From Acidiferrobacteraceae bacterium (GTDB lineage Bacteria > Pseudomonadota > Gammaproteobacteria > Acidiferrobacterales > SZUA-150), in NCBI GenBank assembly GCA_003228915.1, contig QIGL01000005.1, positions 1-33,301 of the forward strand: DNA of 33,301 nucleotides, read 5' to 3'. Below, in pieces: positions 17,016 through 25,879 of the stretch; within the stretch, counting starts at the first letter, position 1; every line of letters begins with the position of its first letter. A program made the translations under genes and the position numbers. The notes under the pieces were generated by a model, which had not been told where the DNA came from, did no database searches, and saw only the letters and a list, made by a program, of their open reading frames with translations.

Positions 17016-18839
17016 TCAGGCCCCGGCAGCCTGTCGAACGGCTTTTTTACGCTCATGTTCGAGTAACAATTTTTTGCGCATACGCAAATGGCCAGGGGTG
17101 ACTTCCACTAATTCATCGTCAGCAATAAATTCCAGCGCCTGTTCCAGGCTCATTTTAATGGGGGGTGTCAGAACAATATTTTCATCAGTGCCCGATGCCC
17201 TGACATTGGTTAGTTGTTTTCCTTTCAGTGGATTCACCACCAGGTCATTGTTGCGTGAGTGGATGCCCACTAACATGCCTTCATAAACCTCGGTGCTGGG
17301 CGGAATGAACAGTCGACCCCGTTCCTGGAGATTAAATAACGAAAAACCAAGGGCCTTGCCCTGACCATTGGCGATCATGACACCATTCATACGTTTGCCG
17401 TAGTCACCTTTTTTCACTGCGCCGTAATGATCAAACACATGGTAAATCAGCCCGGTGCCCTGGGTAGCGGTCATGAATTCAGTCCGAAAACCGATTAAAC
17501 CGCGAGCCGGGATAATGTAATCCAGGCGTACCCGGCCTTGACCATCGGGCACCATATCTTTCAGGTCGCCACCACGCTCACCCAGTTTTTCCATGACACC
17601 GCCCTGGTGTTCGGCTTCCACATCCACGGTCATTTGTTCAAAGGGTTCGTGGGCCTGGCCATCGACCATTTTGATCACAACTTCCGGTCGTGATACGCCC
17701 AGCTCAAAACCCTCGCGGCGCATGGTTTCTATTAATATAGATAAGTGTAATTCGCCGCGGCCCGAGACCTTGAATTTATCCGGGTTCTCGGTGTCTTCCA
17801 CTTGCAGGGCCACATTGTGTTTCAGCTCCTGGTCCAGGCGTTCCCGGATTTGGCGGGAAGTGACATATTTACCGTCATTGCCGGCAAAGGGTGAGTTATT
17901 GACCTGGAAAGTCATGCTCACGGTGGGCTCATCTACCGACAGGGCCGGCAGGGCCTCAACATTCTGGGGATCACAGAGGGTGTCAGAAATATTCAATACA
18001 TCCATCCCGGTAATGGCAACAATGTCACCGGCACTGGCTTGATCGACTTCCGTACGTTCCAGTCCCATTAAGCCCAATACCTGCAATACCCGGCCATTAC
18101 GGGTTTTGCCTTTGTCATCTACGACCGCAACGGGCTGGTTAGACTTGAGTACGCCCCGGCTAATCCGGCCAATACCAATAATGCCGACGTAGGAGTTGTA
18201 ATCCAGGGAGCTGATCTGCATTTGCAGTGGCCCGTTTACGTCTACGTCCGGTGCTGGCACCATCTTGACAATGGTCTTGAGCAAGGGATCCATATTGCCA
18301 TCCCGGTGATGGTCGTCGAGAGAGGCATATCCCTGCAGGGCCGAGGCATAAACCACGGGGAAATCCAGCTGATCGTCATTGGCCCCGAGACGGTCAAACA
18401 GGTCAAAAGTCTGGTCCAAAACCCAGCCTGGACGAGCACCGGGGCGGTCTATCTTGTTAATGACCACAATAGGGTTAAGACCCTGGGCCAGGGCTTTTTG
18501 GGTCACAAAACGGGTCTGGGGCATGGGACCTTCGACCGCATCCACCAGCAATAACACGGAATCCACCATGCTCAGGACCCGCTCAACCTCGCCCCCAAAA
18601 TCCGCATGGCCCGGGGTATCGACGATATTAATACGATAATCTTGCCACTGGATGGCGGTATTTTTCGACAAAATGGTGATACCCCGTTCGCGCTCCAGTT
18701 CATTGGAATCCATGATGCGCTCGGTCTTGGGACCCCGTTCATTGAGGGCGCCAGTCTGCTGCAGCAGTTTGTCTACCAATGTGGTTTTGCCATGATCGAC
18801 ATGGGCGATAATCGCGATATTACGGAGTTTTTCAGTCAT
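17016..18839 (-). CDS. typA: Ribosome-associated GTPase TypA/BipA
   Basis: [68 protein letters not shown]. Start at 18839, internal to ORF 17016..18899. Confidence 0.96.
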   Translation of the reverse strand: MTEKLRNIAIIAHVDHGKTTLVDKLLQQTGALNERGPKTERIMDSNELERERGITILSKNTAIQWQDYRINIVDTPGHADFGGEVERVLSMVDSVLLLVDAVEGPMPQTRFVTQKALAQGLNPIVVINKIDRPGARPGWVLDQTFDLFDRLGANDDQLDFPVVYASALQGYASLDDHHRDGNMDPLLKTIVKMVPAPDVDVNGPLQMQISSLDYNSYVGIIGIGRISRGVLKSNQPVAVVDDKGKTRNGRVLQVLGLMGLERTEVDQASAGDIVAITGMDVLNISDTLCDPQNVEALPALSVDEPTVSMTFQVNNSPFAGNDGKYVTSRQIRERLDQELKHNVALQVEDTENPDKFKVSGRGELHLSILIETMRREGFELGVSRPEVVIKMVDGQAHEPFEQMTVDVEAEHQGGVMEKLGERGGDLKDMVPDGQGRVRLDYIIPARGLIGFRTEFMTATQGTGLIYHVFDHYGAVKKGDYGKRMNGVMIANGQGKALGFSLFNLQERGRLFIPPSTEVYEGMLVGIHSRNNDLVVNPLKGKQLTNVRASGTDENIVLTPPIKMSLEQALEFIADDELVEVTPGHLRMRKKLLLEHERKKAVRQAAGA

Positions 18840-18998
18840 TTGAGCTTTTGCCGGTGCGTAAAAAGGGGGCGATTGTACAGATTTAGACCGGCTGCGCATA
18901 CCTATTATAAGGGGGAAATATAAGGATTTGGCCGTTGTCCGGGCGTGTTTACACCCATGATTGATTGCAGGGCCCGTTTTGCCTGTTTATTGTTCTTC

Positions 18999-19022
18999 CT
19001 GTAATGGCTGTAATGGCTGTAA
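18999..19022. repeat. Short tandem repeat, 9-bp unit ctgtaatgg, about 2.7 copies
   Basis: ctgtaatggctgtaatggctgtaa. Confidence 0.7.
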
Positions 19023-19186
19023 CCCTGGCACTCCAATATCCCCTGTCTCGCTGGCAAACATTTTTATGATTTATCTGGCTTATCATAATGAATCAATAAA
19101 TTTAATTACTTTTATAGTAAAAAATAGCTGAAAATGAACGGGCGGTTACCAGTGGCTAGTCAGAATGTTGTTTCACTATATAATGG

Positions 19187-19525
19187 GTGAGGGTCATGGA
19201 AAGTACATCCGTCGAACATCGCCATGGTACCAGAAGGCATTTCCCGCAAGAGGTAATGGCGATTGCCGGTAATGATCATCGGTTGTGTCATATGCACAAC
19301 TTAAGTGACGGCGGCGTGTTGCTGGAAGTGAGCTGGGGCAGACTGACCCATGATGTTGAGGTGGAGATAATTATTGACCTGCCTGTTAATGATATTCTGA
19401 CTCCCTACCATTTATTTGGCAAAGTCACTCGTGTCACTCCTGTGGGCACCGCGGTGCAATTTACCATCATCAATAGTGAAGCACAGAAGGCCTTGCAAGC
19501 CTACCTGTCAAAAAAGTTGAATTAG
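19187..19525 (+). CDS. PilZ domain protein
   Basis: RRHFPQEVMAIAG...MHNLSDGGVLLEVSWGRL; basic motif followed by an (N/D)xSxxG-like motif. GTG 19187 or ATG 19196 start. Confidence 0.8.
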   Translation: MRVMESTSVEHRHGTRRHFPQEVMAIAGNDHRLCHMHNLSDGGVLLEVSWGRLTHDVEVEIIIDLPVNDILTPYHLFGKVTRVTPVGTAVQFTIINSEAQKALQAYLSKKLN

Positions 19526-19650
19526 TACCCGGGTAATTTAAAATTCTTTGCGCCAGGTTTTTTTGTAATTTTCCCCGCCCTTGTTAGTTAAATAATCTAA
19601 ATTTACTGTTAAGATTTCTGCCAATCGACATCCCGTTAAGGAGAAGTTTT

Positions 19651-20139
19651 ATGTTGTTGGCCGGCAGTTGTCATTGTGGTGGCGTCAGGTTTTCGCTTGA
19701 GTCGTCCCATCCCTATCCCTTTAATCTTTGTTACTGTTCTATTTGTCGTAAGACCGCAGGCGGTGGCGGTTATGCCATAAACCTGGGCGGTGATCACAAG
19801 TCACTCAAAGTAGCAGGCCGGTCAAATATTGAGAGTTATCAAGCAAAAATACCTGATCCCGAGACCGGCGAAATGAAAAAAAGTCCCGCCCAGCGTCATT
19901 TCTGCAAGTTATGTGGCTCGGCATTATGGTTATGGGATCCACGCTGGCCAGCACTGGTACATCCTTTTGCATCGGCCATTGATAGTGAGTTACCGAAACC
20001 ACCGGAACGTACCTATCTGATGATCGAATCAAAACCATCATGGGTAAAGATTCAAGCAGAAGCACAGGATAAAACGTTCGATCAATACCCGGACGAGTCC
20101 ATCGCGCAATGGCACCAGCGTTTAGGTTTGGGTGGATAA
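19651..20139 (+). CDS. GFA family (glutathione-dependent formaldehyde-activating-like) zinc protein
   Basis: GSCHCGGVRFSLESSHPYPFNLCYCSICRKTAGGGGYAINL and HFCKLCGSALWLWDPRWP. Confidence 0.9.
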   Translation: MLLAGSCHCGGVRFSLESSHPYPFNLCYCSICRKTAGGGGYAINLGGDHKSLKVAGRSNIESYQAKIPDPETGEMKKSPAQRHFCKLCGSALWLWDPRWPALVHPFASAIDSELPKPPERTYLMIESKPSWVKIQAEAQDKTFDQYPDESIAQWHQRLGLGG

Positions 20140-20491
20140 TGACAGTGAATATTTATATAGCGTGAAGGTGTGTTTCACAGGCTATCAATGACTAAATAAA
20201 TATTTAATTTAAAATCCGGTTCTACTGTTTTTTTTAATGTTTATAAACACTTAACTACAAATGCATAGGTTGTTGTGCGTTTCTGAGAATTTTATCTCTA
20301 TTCATGTCTGGACATTTTTTGTATCATTCTCCTCACATGGCCGGTAGCATCCAACTGGCCCGATTCAAGGAAGAATGTCCGCTAATTCAAATTACTGACA
20401 ATTCCTGAAATGTTAATCAATCATGTAGTGGTGTGAGTCACGCCCGATGTAAATGGTATTCGGGTAACGCAACACCAGGGAGAGAAGAGTT

Positions 20492-23400
20492 GTGGGATTA
20501 ATAAATATAGAAAAAAAGGTCATTGTGACTACTGCCGTAAGCCTGGGATTAGTGGCCACCATCAGTTTTGCTGCCACATCAAGTACCCCAGACAGTCTAA
20601 ACCTCGCCACTCTCAACAACATTGATCAATCAGCACCCATGTCTGCACTTATGGACAATTCTCGGGCAGACAATCGCCAGGCTACTGATTCCGAGACTGT
20701 CCTCGTCTCTTCCGCCAACACCAGTAACAGCAGTCTTGCAACTGTTGTTAAGCCCGCTAAAAATGTACCACCCGCTAATAAGCAATCAAATTCTAAAAGT
20801 ATTCCCAAAGAAATCCCTCAATCATGGCTCGAACAGGTACAAAAAGACATTGCCCAACGGGAATACCACATTACCTGGCAGGATAAAACAGATCTGCCAA
20901 ACAACCAAGCCGCCTGGCAGGCCCCGAACCGGGCCCACGATTTTCGTACCTATTTCACTGGCAACGGCCTAACCGTCGTCCCGCGTAGTGGCATCAAAGA
21001 CTGGCTCTGGTCATTAAAACTCATTGCCTATGGCGATGAACAAACAAACAGTCAAACCAAACCTGAAGTTAAAGACAATAGAATTGAATACAGTCATTCT
21101 GCTAAGCTCAAAGAATGGTATATCAATAACGCACAAGGGCTGGAGCAGGGGTTTACCCTCAATGCCCCGGCGAATAATCAAAACACCATCAAGCTCTCTT
21201 TTCAGCTTGGGGGTTCATTGATTGCCACATTAACAAACAACAATCAAACCATTTCTTTAAAAGATAAAAACCAGCAACAACGTTTTACATTCGGCAAGTT
21301 AAAAGTCATTGATGCCAATAACACAACTCTCAAGAGCCACTTTGAGCTAAACAAACAAACCCAAATCCTTACCCTGGTCACCGACGCCAGTGGTGCAGTT
21401 TATCCAATTACTGTTGATCCTGTGTTGAGTGGTGCGAGTTCTGTATTGGAGGAAAATCAAGTCGATGCTCAATTTGGTTATTCTGTGGCCAGTGCTGGTG
21501 ATATTAATGGTGATGGTTTTGATGATGTGATTATAGGCGTACCGAATTACTCAAACGGCGTTATAAATGGAGGCGCGGTCTTTGTGTATCTTGGCTCAAG
21601 TACCGGTTTAAGTGTTACTTTTGGCTGGAGTGCGATGGGTAATCAGGCGAGCGCGCAGTTTGGCTTTTCTGTTGCAAGTGCTGGTAATGTAAACGGAGGA
21701 GTAAATGTTGCTACCGGGCTACCAATTGATGATGTGATTATTGGTGCGCCTTTTTATAATAACAATGGTTTGGGTAACAAAGGCGCAGCTTTTGTTTATC
21801 TCGGCTCAAATATAGGCCTTGCCACCAATCCTGCGTGGAACGTAGGTGGTAATATAAATAGCGCTTCATTTGGTATTTCAGTTGCTAGCGCCGGTGACGT
21901 TAATGGTGATGGGTTTGGTGATGTAATTATTGGTGTACCAAATTACTCCAATGGCCAGACCAATGAAGGCGCAACATTTGTTTATCTAGGTTCTAGTTCA
22001 GGATTGAATCCAATTGAGTCTTGGGTAGTTGAAGGCAATCAATCCAACGCTAGGTTTGGAAAAATTGTTGCCAGTGCAGGTGATATTAATGGTGATGGCT
22101 ATGAGGACGTCATCGTAGGGGCGCCTTTTTACTCTAACGGAAACACCTTTGAGGGTGCGGCTTTCGTTTATTTAGGATCCAGCACAGGACTTAATAATAG
22201 CGCAGATTGGATATCTGAAGGCAATCAGAATCTTGTTTACTTTGGAGAGGTCGTTGCTAGTGCTGGCAATGTAAATGGTGACAGCTTTGATGACGTAATA
22301 ATAACCTCGCGAACTAATCAAGGCACTGCCTTTGTTTATCTGGGATCTGCCTCGGGCCTCAATGCTAATGCTATGTGGAGTGCTAAGGGTAGCCTGGATA
22401 GCAAATTGTTTGGTTCTTCTGTTGCTGGTGCCGGTGATATTAATGGAGATGGCTTTGGAGACATCATTGTGGGAGCTTCTGGTCATGGTGATAACTACAA
22501 TAATGAAGGTGCAGTCTTTGTTTATTTAGGTTCTACAGCAGGTCTATCTGTTGAACCTGTTTGGTTTGCCGAAGGTAATCAGAGTGGCGCATCATTAGGG
22601 TTCTCCGTAGCTGGTGCTGGCGATATTAATGGCGATGGTTTTAGTGATCTCATTGTCGGAGCTTATAAGTATGATAATGGTCAGAATAATGAAGGCGTCG
22701 CCTTTGTGTATATGGGTTCCAGCACCGGTATTAATCCCGCCCCTATCTGGAGGGTTGAGAGTAACAAGATAGGCGCTCAATTTGGCTATTCCGTTGCTAG
22801 CGCTGGAGACGTAAATGGTGATGGTTATGGTGATGTCATTATAGGTGCTCCTAATTATGACAATGGTCTAATTGATGAAGGTGCTGCCTTTGTATATTTA
22901 GGTTCTATGGGTGGTCTAGATTTGTCTCAAATACCATGGAGAGATGAAGGAGGTTTTACTGACGAATTTTTTGGTTCATCTGTCGCTAGTGCTGGCGATA
23001 TTAATGGCGATGGTTATGGAGACGTCATAGTTGGTGCTTATAAATACGACTCTTCCATAAACGGTAATGTGTTTACCAATGCCGGTGGAGCATTTGTTTA
23101 TTACGGATCTAGTGCAGGACTAAATATGGGACAACCAAGTATTGATTGGGCTGCTCAGGGCAATCAGAATTCTGAGCGCTTCGGTAGTTCTGTCGCCAGC
23201 GCTGGCGATGTTAATGGCGATGGTTTTGGTGATGTGATCATTGGTGCTGGTGGATATAGTAACGGTGAGTCTGGTGAAGGTGCAGCATTTGTCTATTTCG
23301 GTTCTAGTATGGGTCTAAATACTAATGCTGATTGGTACATAGAGAGTAACCAGGCTGATGCAAGCTTTGGTGATTCAGTTGCCGGCGCTGGCGATGTTAA

Positions 23401-25789
23401 TGGCGATGGTTTTGGTGATGTTATTATTGGGGCACATCGATATAGCAATGGGCTGAATGGTGAGGGCGCAGCATTTATTTATCTCGGGTCTCCATTAGGT
23501 TTGGCCGACACGGCTAGTTGGAGTACCGTTAGCAATGAAAAAAGAGCTCGCTTTGGCTCATCGGTTGCTAGTGCCGGGGATATCAATGGTGATGGTTATG
23601 GTGACGTGATTGTCGGAGCTCATTATTATATTACTGGACTGAAAGAAAAAGCAGGTGCGGCCTTTGTATATTTGGGTTCAGGCACTGGTCTGGAGCCTGT
23701 GCATTCCTGGCTTGCCGAAGGTAATCAGGAGTTTGTTTTTTTTGGTCGTTCTGTTGCCAGTGCTGGTGATGTTAATAATGATGGGTTTGGGGATGTCATT
23801 ATTGGATCGACTTTGTTAAGTAATAGTGGCGCTGGTGAAAGCGCAGCCTATGTTTATCTGGGTACTGGTTCAGGACTAACAACGACGCCCGGAGTTGGCA
23901 CGGGACCAAACCCAGCTGCTGACTGGAAGATTGGGCGCAATCAAACAGATGTCCAAACTGCCAATTCAGTTGCTAGTACTGGTGATATCAATGGTGATGG
24001 CTATGACGATATTATTATTGGAGCGCCTTATCAGAATAATATCGGAATATTTGAAGGCGCGGCTGCCATCTATGACCTGACACCACCCTTAGCACCCTTC
24101 ACTCCAAGTGGCTCTTATAACATAACACAACATTTAGTCAGCCCTAGGCTCAGTAATGGCTCTACCCTAATTCCTGCCTGTGGTTTAAGCGATCGCAGAG
24201 ACAGTTTTAAGCTTCAGGTGAACAGAAACAATGCTGCCCCAAATGCAACACTACAACTGGAATGGGAAGTCAAAGCGAATGGCGATGCCTTTGTTTTTGG
24301 TGGACTACCCAATAAAGGCTCCATGGTTCAGGCAGATTCTGTAGGTCGCGCCACAATAACCGAAATAGTTTCAGGCATGAAGCAGGACACCGCCTATCGA
24401 TGGCGTGCCCGTGTGTTAGAAAATGGTGTTGCCGGCCCCTGGTTACGGGTACTCAATCACGATGTCCAGGGTTGTGATGTCCGCACCAATACAGAATCAG
24501 ACCTGGCATTAAGCATTACTGGCCCGGCAGCGGTGGCAGACCAGCATGACTTCGAGGTGGTGTTCACCATTGATAATAATGTTGCACCCGACTTTGGCCC
24601 GGACCGTGCACAAGCTGTAAAGCTGGTTATTAGCAATATCCCCTCGGCTTATTCATATAAAACTTTTAGTTCAAATAATGCCGGCGTATCTTGTGTTTCA
24701 CCCCAAACACCAGCTGGGGCAGTTTTTAGAACCGACACTTGCACAGTCACGAACATTAATCCGGGCACTGCCACAACTATCACGGTGACATACACTGCGA
24801 CTACACAGGTCAACGGTAGTTTGACTGGCGCTGTCTCTCTAAAAAATTCTGACCCAAACCTGGCCAACAATACAGCGTTTTACAACATTACAGTTACCCC
24901 GCGAGTGGGCGTGACCATAGACAGAACTGATTTCGTTACCGATGAAAACAAACTCATGGTGTCTCGCAGTGTTGTTCTCAATGGTCCGCCAGACGGTGTG
25001 GTCACAATTTCTGTAGCAAGCGGCAATACCAGCGAGGGTAGTGCCACTCCATCCAAGGTCACGTTCAATGCTGAAGATTGGAATATACCTAAACCGGTTA
25101 GCGTGCATGGTATGCCTGAAGATATGATGAATATTGACTCTGGTTTTACTAATTATATTGTTTTTTTAACTCCTATCTCTACTGTTCAGTTGGATAATAC
25201 CCAAATCAAGCTGACCACAGTATTAATTAACGGGGCCATCGAGCTTAGCGGTACAAACAATAGTACGAATACTGGCCTGCAAGCAGATGTGTTGGCCATC
25301 CCCCACGCTGTTTCGCCAGGTTACGACGCAAAAAATATACCTAAAGGTAATGTCAGTCTCCGTTGGAACAAGGTCATCAGCCCCGGTGGGTTGCCCGTGA
25401 ACTACACCGTCAAAATCTGCAAGGATGATGTTACTTTAAATAATGTAAATAATGGATGTCTGGCTTTGCCCGTGCTTACCTCGGCAAACACCGGTTTCTC
25501 GCCCATGCTCTATGCCAGTTTCGGGGGCTCCAGCTTATTATTTCTGGGTTTAATGAATACCCGCATCCGGCGACGCTGGGTCCTGGTTCTGGTAACTGTG
25601 GCAGTGGCCAGTACCCTGGTTGCCTGTAGTGGCAGTGGGGGTTCTGATCTGCCGCCATCGGCGCCACCTGAAGCAGACACCATGGGCACCACTGTCTCGC
25701 TTGTTGCAGGCACTTGGTACTGGCAGGTCGTGGCATCTGATGGTGGTACACCCGTGGCCAGCGAAGTCATGATTTTTACAGTTCAATAA
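20492..25789 (+). CDS. Giant secreted FG-GAP repeat (integrin-alpha-like propeller) protein with DUF11-like and Fn3-like C-terminal domains
   Basis: GTG start with a purine-rich RBS; 14 repeats of SVASAGDxNGDGxxDVIIGAxxYSNGxxxEGAAFVYLGSSxGL (about 21438-24086). Confidence 0.9.
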   Translation: MGLINIEKKVIVTTAVSLGLVATISFAATSSTPDSLNLATLNNIDQSAPMSALMDNSRADNRQATDSETVLVSSANTSNSSLATVVKPAKNVPPANKQSNSKSIPKEIPQSWLEQVQKDIAQREYHITWQDKTDLPNNQAAWQAPNRAHDFRTYFTGNGLTVVPRSGIKDWLWSLKLIAYGDEQTNSQTKPEVKDNRIEYSHSAKLKEWYINNAQGLEQGFTLNAPANNQNTIKLSFQLGGSLIATLTNNNQTISLKDKNQQQRFTFGKLKVIDANNTTLKSHFELNKQTQILTLVTDASGAVYPITVDPVLSGASSVLEENQVDAQFGYSVASAGDINGDGFDDVIIGVPNYSNGVINGGAVFVYLGSSTGLSVTFGWSAMGNQASAQFGFSVASAGNVNGGVNVATGLPIDDVIIGAPFYNNNGLGNKGAAFVYLGSNIGLATNPAWNVGGNINSASFGISVASAGDVNGDGFGDVIIGVPNYSNGQTNEGATFVYLGSSSGLNPIESWVVEGNQSNARFGKIVASAGDINGDGYEDVIVGAPFYSNGNTFEGAAFVYLGSSTGLNNSADWISEGNQNLVYFGEVVASAGNVNGDSFDDVIITSRTNQGTAFVYLGSASGLNANAMWSAKGSLDSKLFGSSVAGAGDINGDGFGDIIVGASGHGDNYNNEGAVFVYLGSTAGLSVEPVWFAEGNQSGASLGFSVAGAGDINGDGFSDLIVGAYKYDNGQNNEGVAFVYMGSSTGINPAPIWRVESNKIGAQFGYSVASAGDVNGDGYGDVIIGAPNYDNGLIDEGAAFVYLGSMGGLDLSQIPWRDEGGFTDEFFGSSVASAGDINGDGYGDVIVGAYKYDSSINGNVFTNAGGAFVYYGSSAGLNMGQPSIDWAAQGNQNSERFGSSVASAGDVNGDGFGDVIIGAGGYSNGESGEGAAFVYFGSSMGLNTNADWYIESNQADASFGDSVAGAGDVNGDGFGDVIIGAHRYSNGLNGEGAAFIYLGSPLGLADTASWSTVSNEKRARFGSSVASAGDINGDGYGDVIVGAHYYITGLKEKAGAAFVYLGSGTGLEPVHSWLAEGNQEFVFFGRSVASAGDVNNDGFGDVIIGSTLLSNSGAGESAAYVYLGTGSGLTTTPGVGTGPNPAADWKIGRNQTDVQTANSVASTGDINGDGYDDIIIGAPYQNNIGIFEGAAAIYDLTPPLAPFTPSGSYNITQHLVSPRLSNGSTLIPACGLSDRRDSFKLQVNRNNAAPNATLQLEWEVKANGDAFVFGGLPNKGSMVQADSVGRATITEIVSGMKQDTAYRWRARVLENGVAGPWLRVLNHDVQGCDVRTNTESDLALSITGPAAVADQHDFEVVFTIDNNVAPDFGPDRAQAVKLVISNIPSAYSYKTFSSNNAGVSCVSPQTPAGAVFRTDTCTVTNINPGTATTITVTYTATTQVNGSLTGAVSLKNSDPNLANNTAFYNITVTPRVGVTIDRTDFVTDENKLMVSRSVVLNGPPDGVVTISVASGNTSEGSATPSKVTFNAEDWNIPKPVSVHGMPEDMMNIDSGFTNYIVFLTPISTVQLDNTQIKLTTVLINGAIELSGTNNSTNTGLQADVLAIPHAVSPGYDAKNIPKGNVSLRWNKVISPGGLPVNYTVKICKDDVTLNNVNNGCLALPVLTSANTGFSPMLYASFGGSSLLFLGLMNTRIRRRWVLVLVTVAVASTLVACSGSGGSDLPPSAPPEADTMGTTVSLVAGTWYWQVVASDGGTPVASEVMIFTVQ

Positions 25790-25792
25790 ACC

Positions 25793-25824
25793 ACACCCAG
25801 GGCAGTCTCAACTGCCCTGGGTGT
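25793..25824 (+). terminator. Strong hairpin between the FG-GAP and metallophosphoesterase genes
   Basis: Perfect 14-bp stem ACACCCAGGGCAGT-CTCA-ACTGCCCTGGGTGT; no clean T-tract follows. Confidence 0.6.
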
Positions 25825-25879
25825 TGCCTAACTTTTAAATGAATTATTCAAACCCCATACACAAAGGACGGACACAGCC

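Noticed and set aside
20430-20489. GEMM-I c-di-GMP riboswitch
   Set aside because: Only scattered matches (CACGC, AAA, ACGCAA); the second stem and tetraloop/receptor are missing before the RBS. Kept only as a structured-leader observation.
21438-24086. CRISPR or satellite-like DNA array, suggested by regular repeated sequence
   Set aside because: Repeats are in-frame coding FG-GAP blades of about 190 bp with variable sequence, not short identical repeats with unique spacers.
24839-25108. Minus-strand ORFs under the FG-GAP C-terminal region (24649..25770)
   Set aside because: Shadow ORFs opposite a long continuous CDS; composition-driven.
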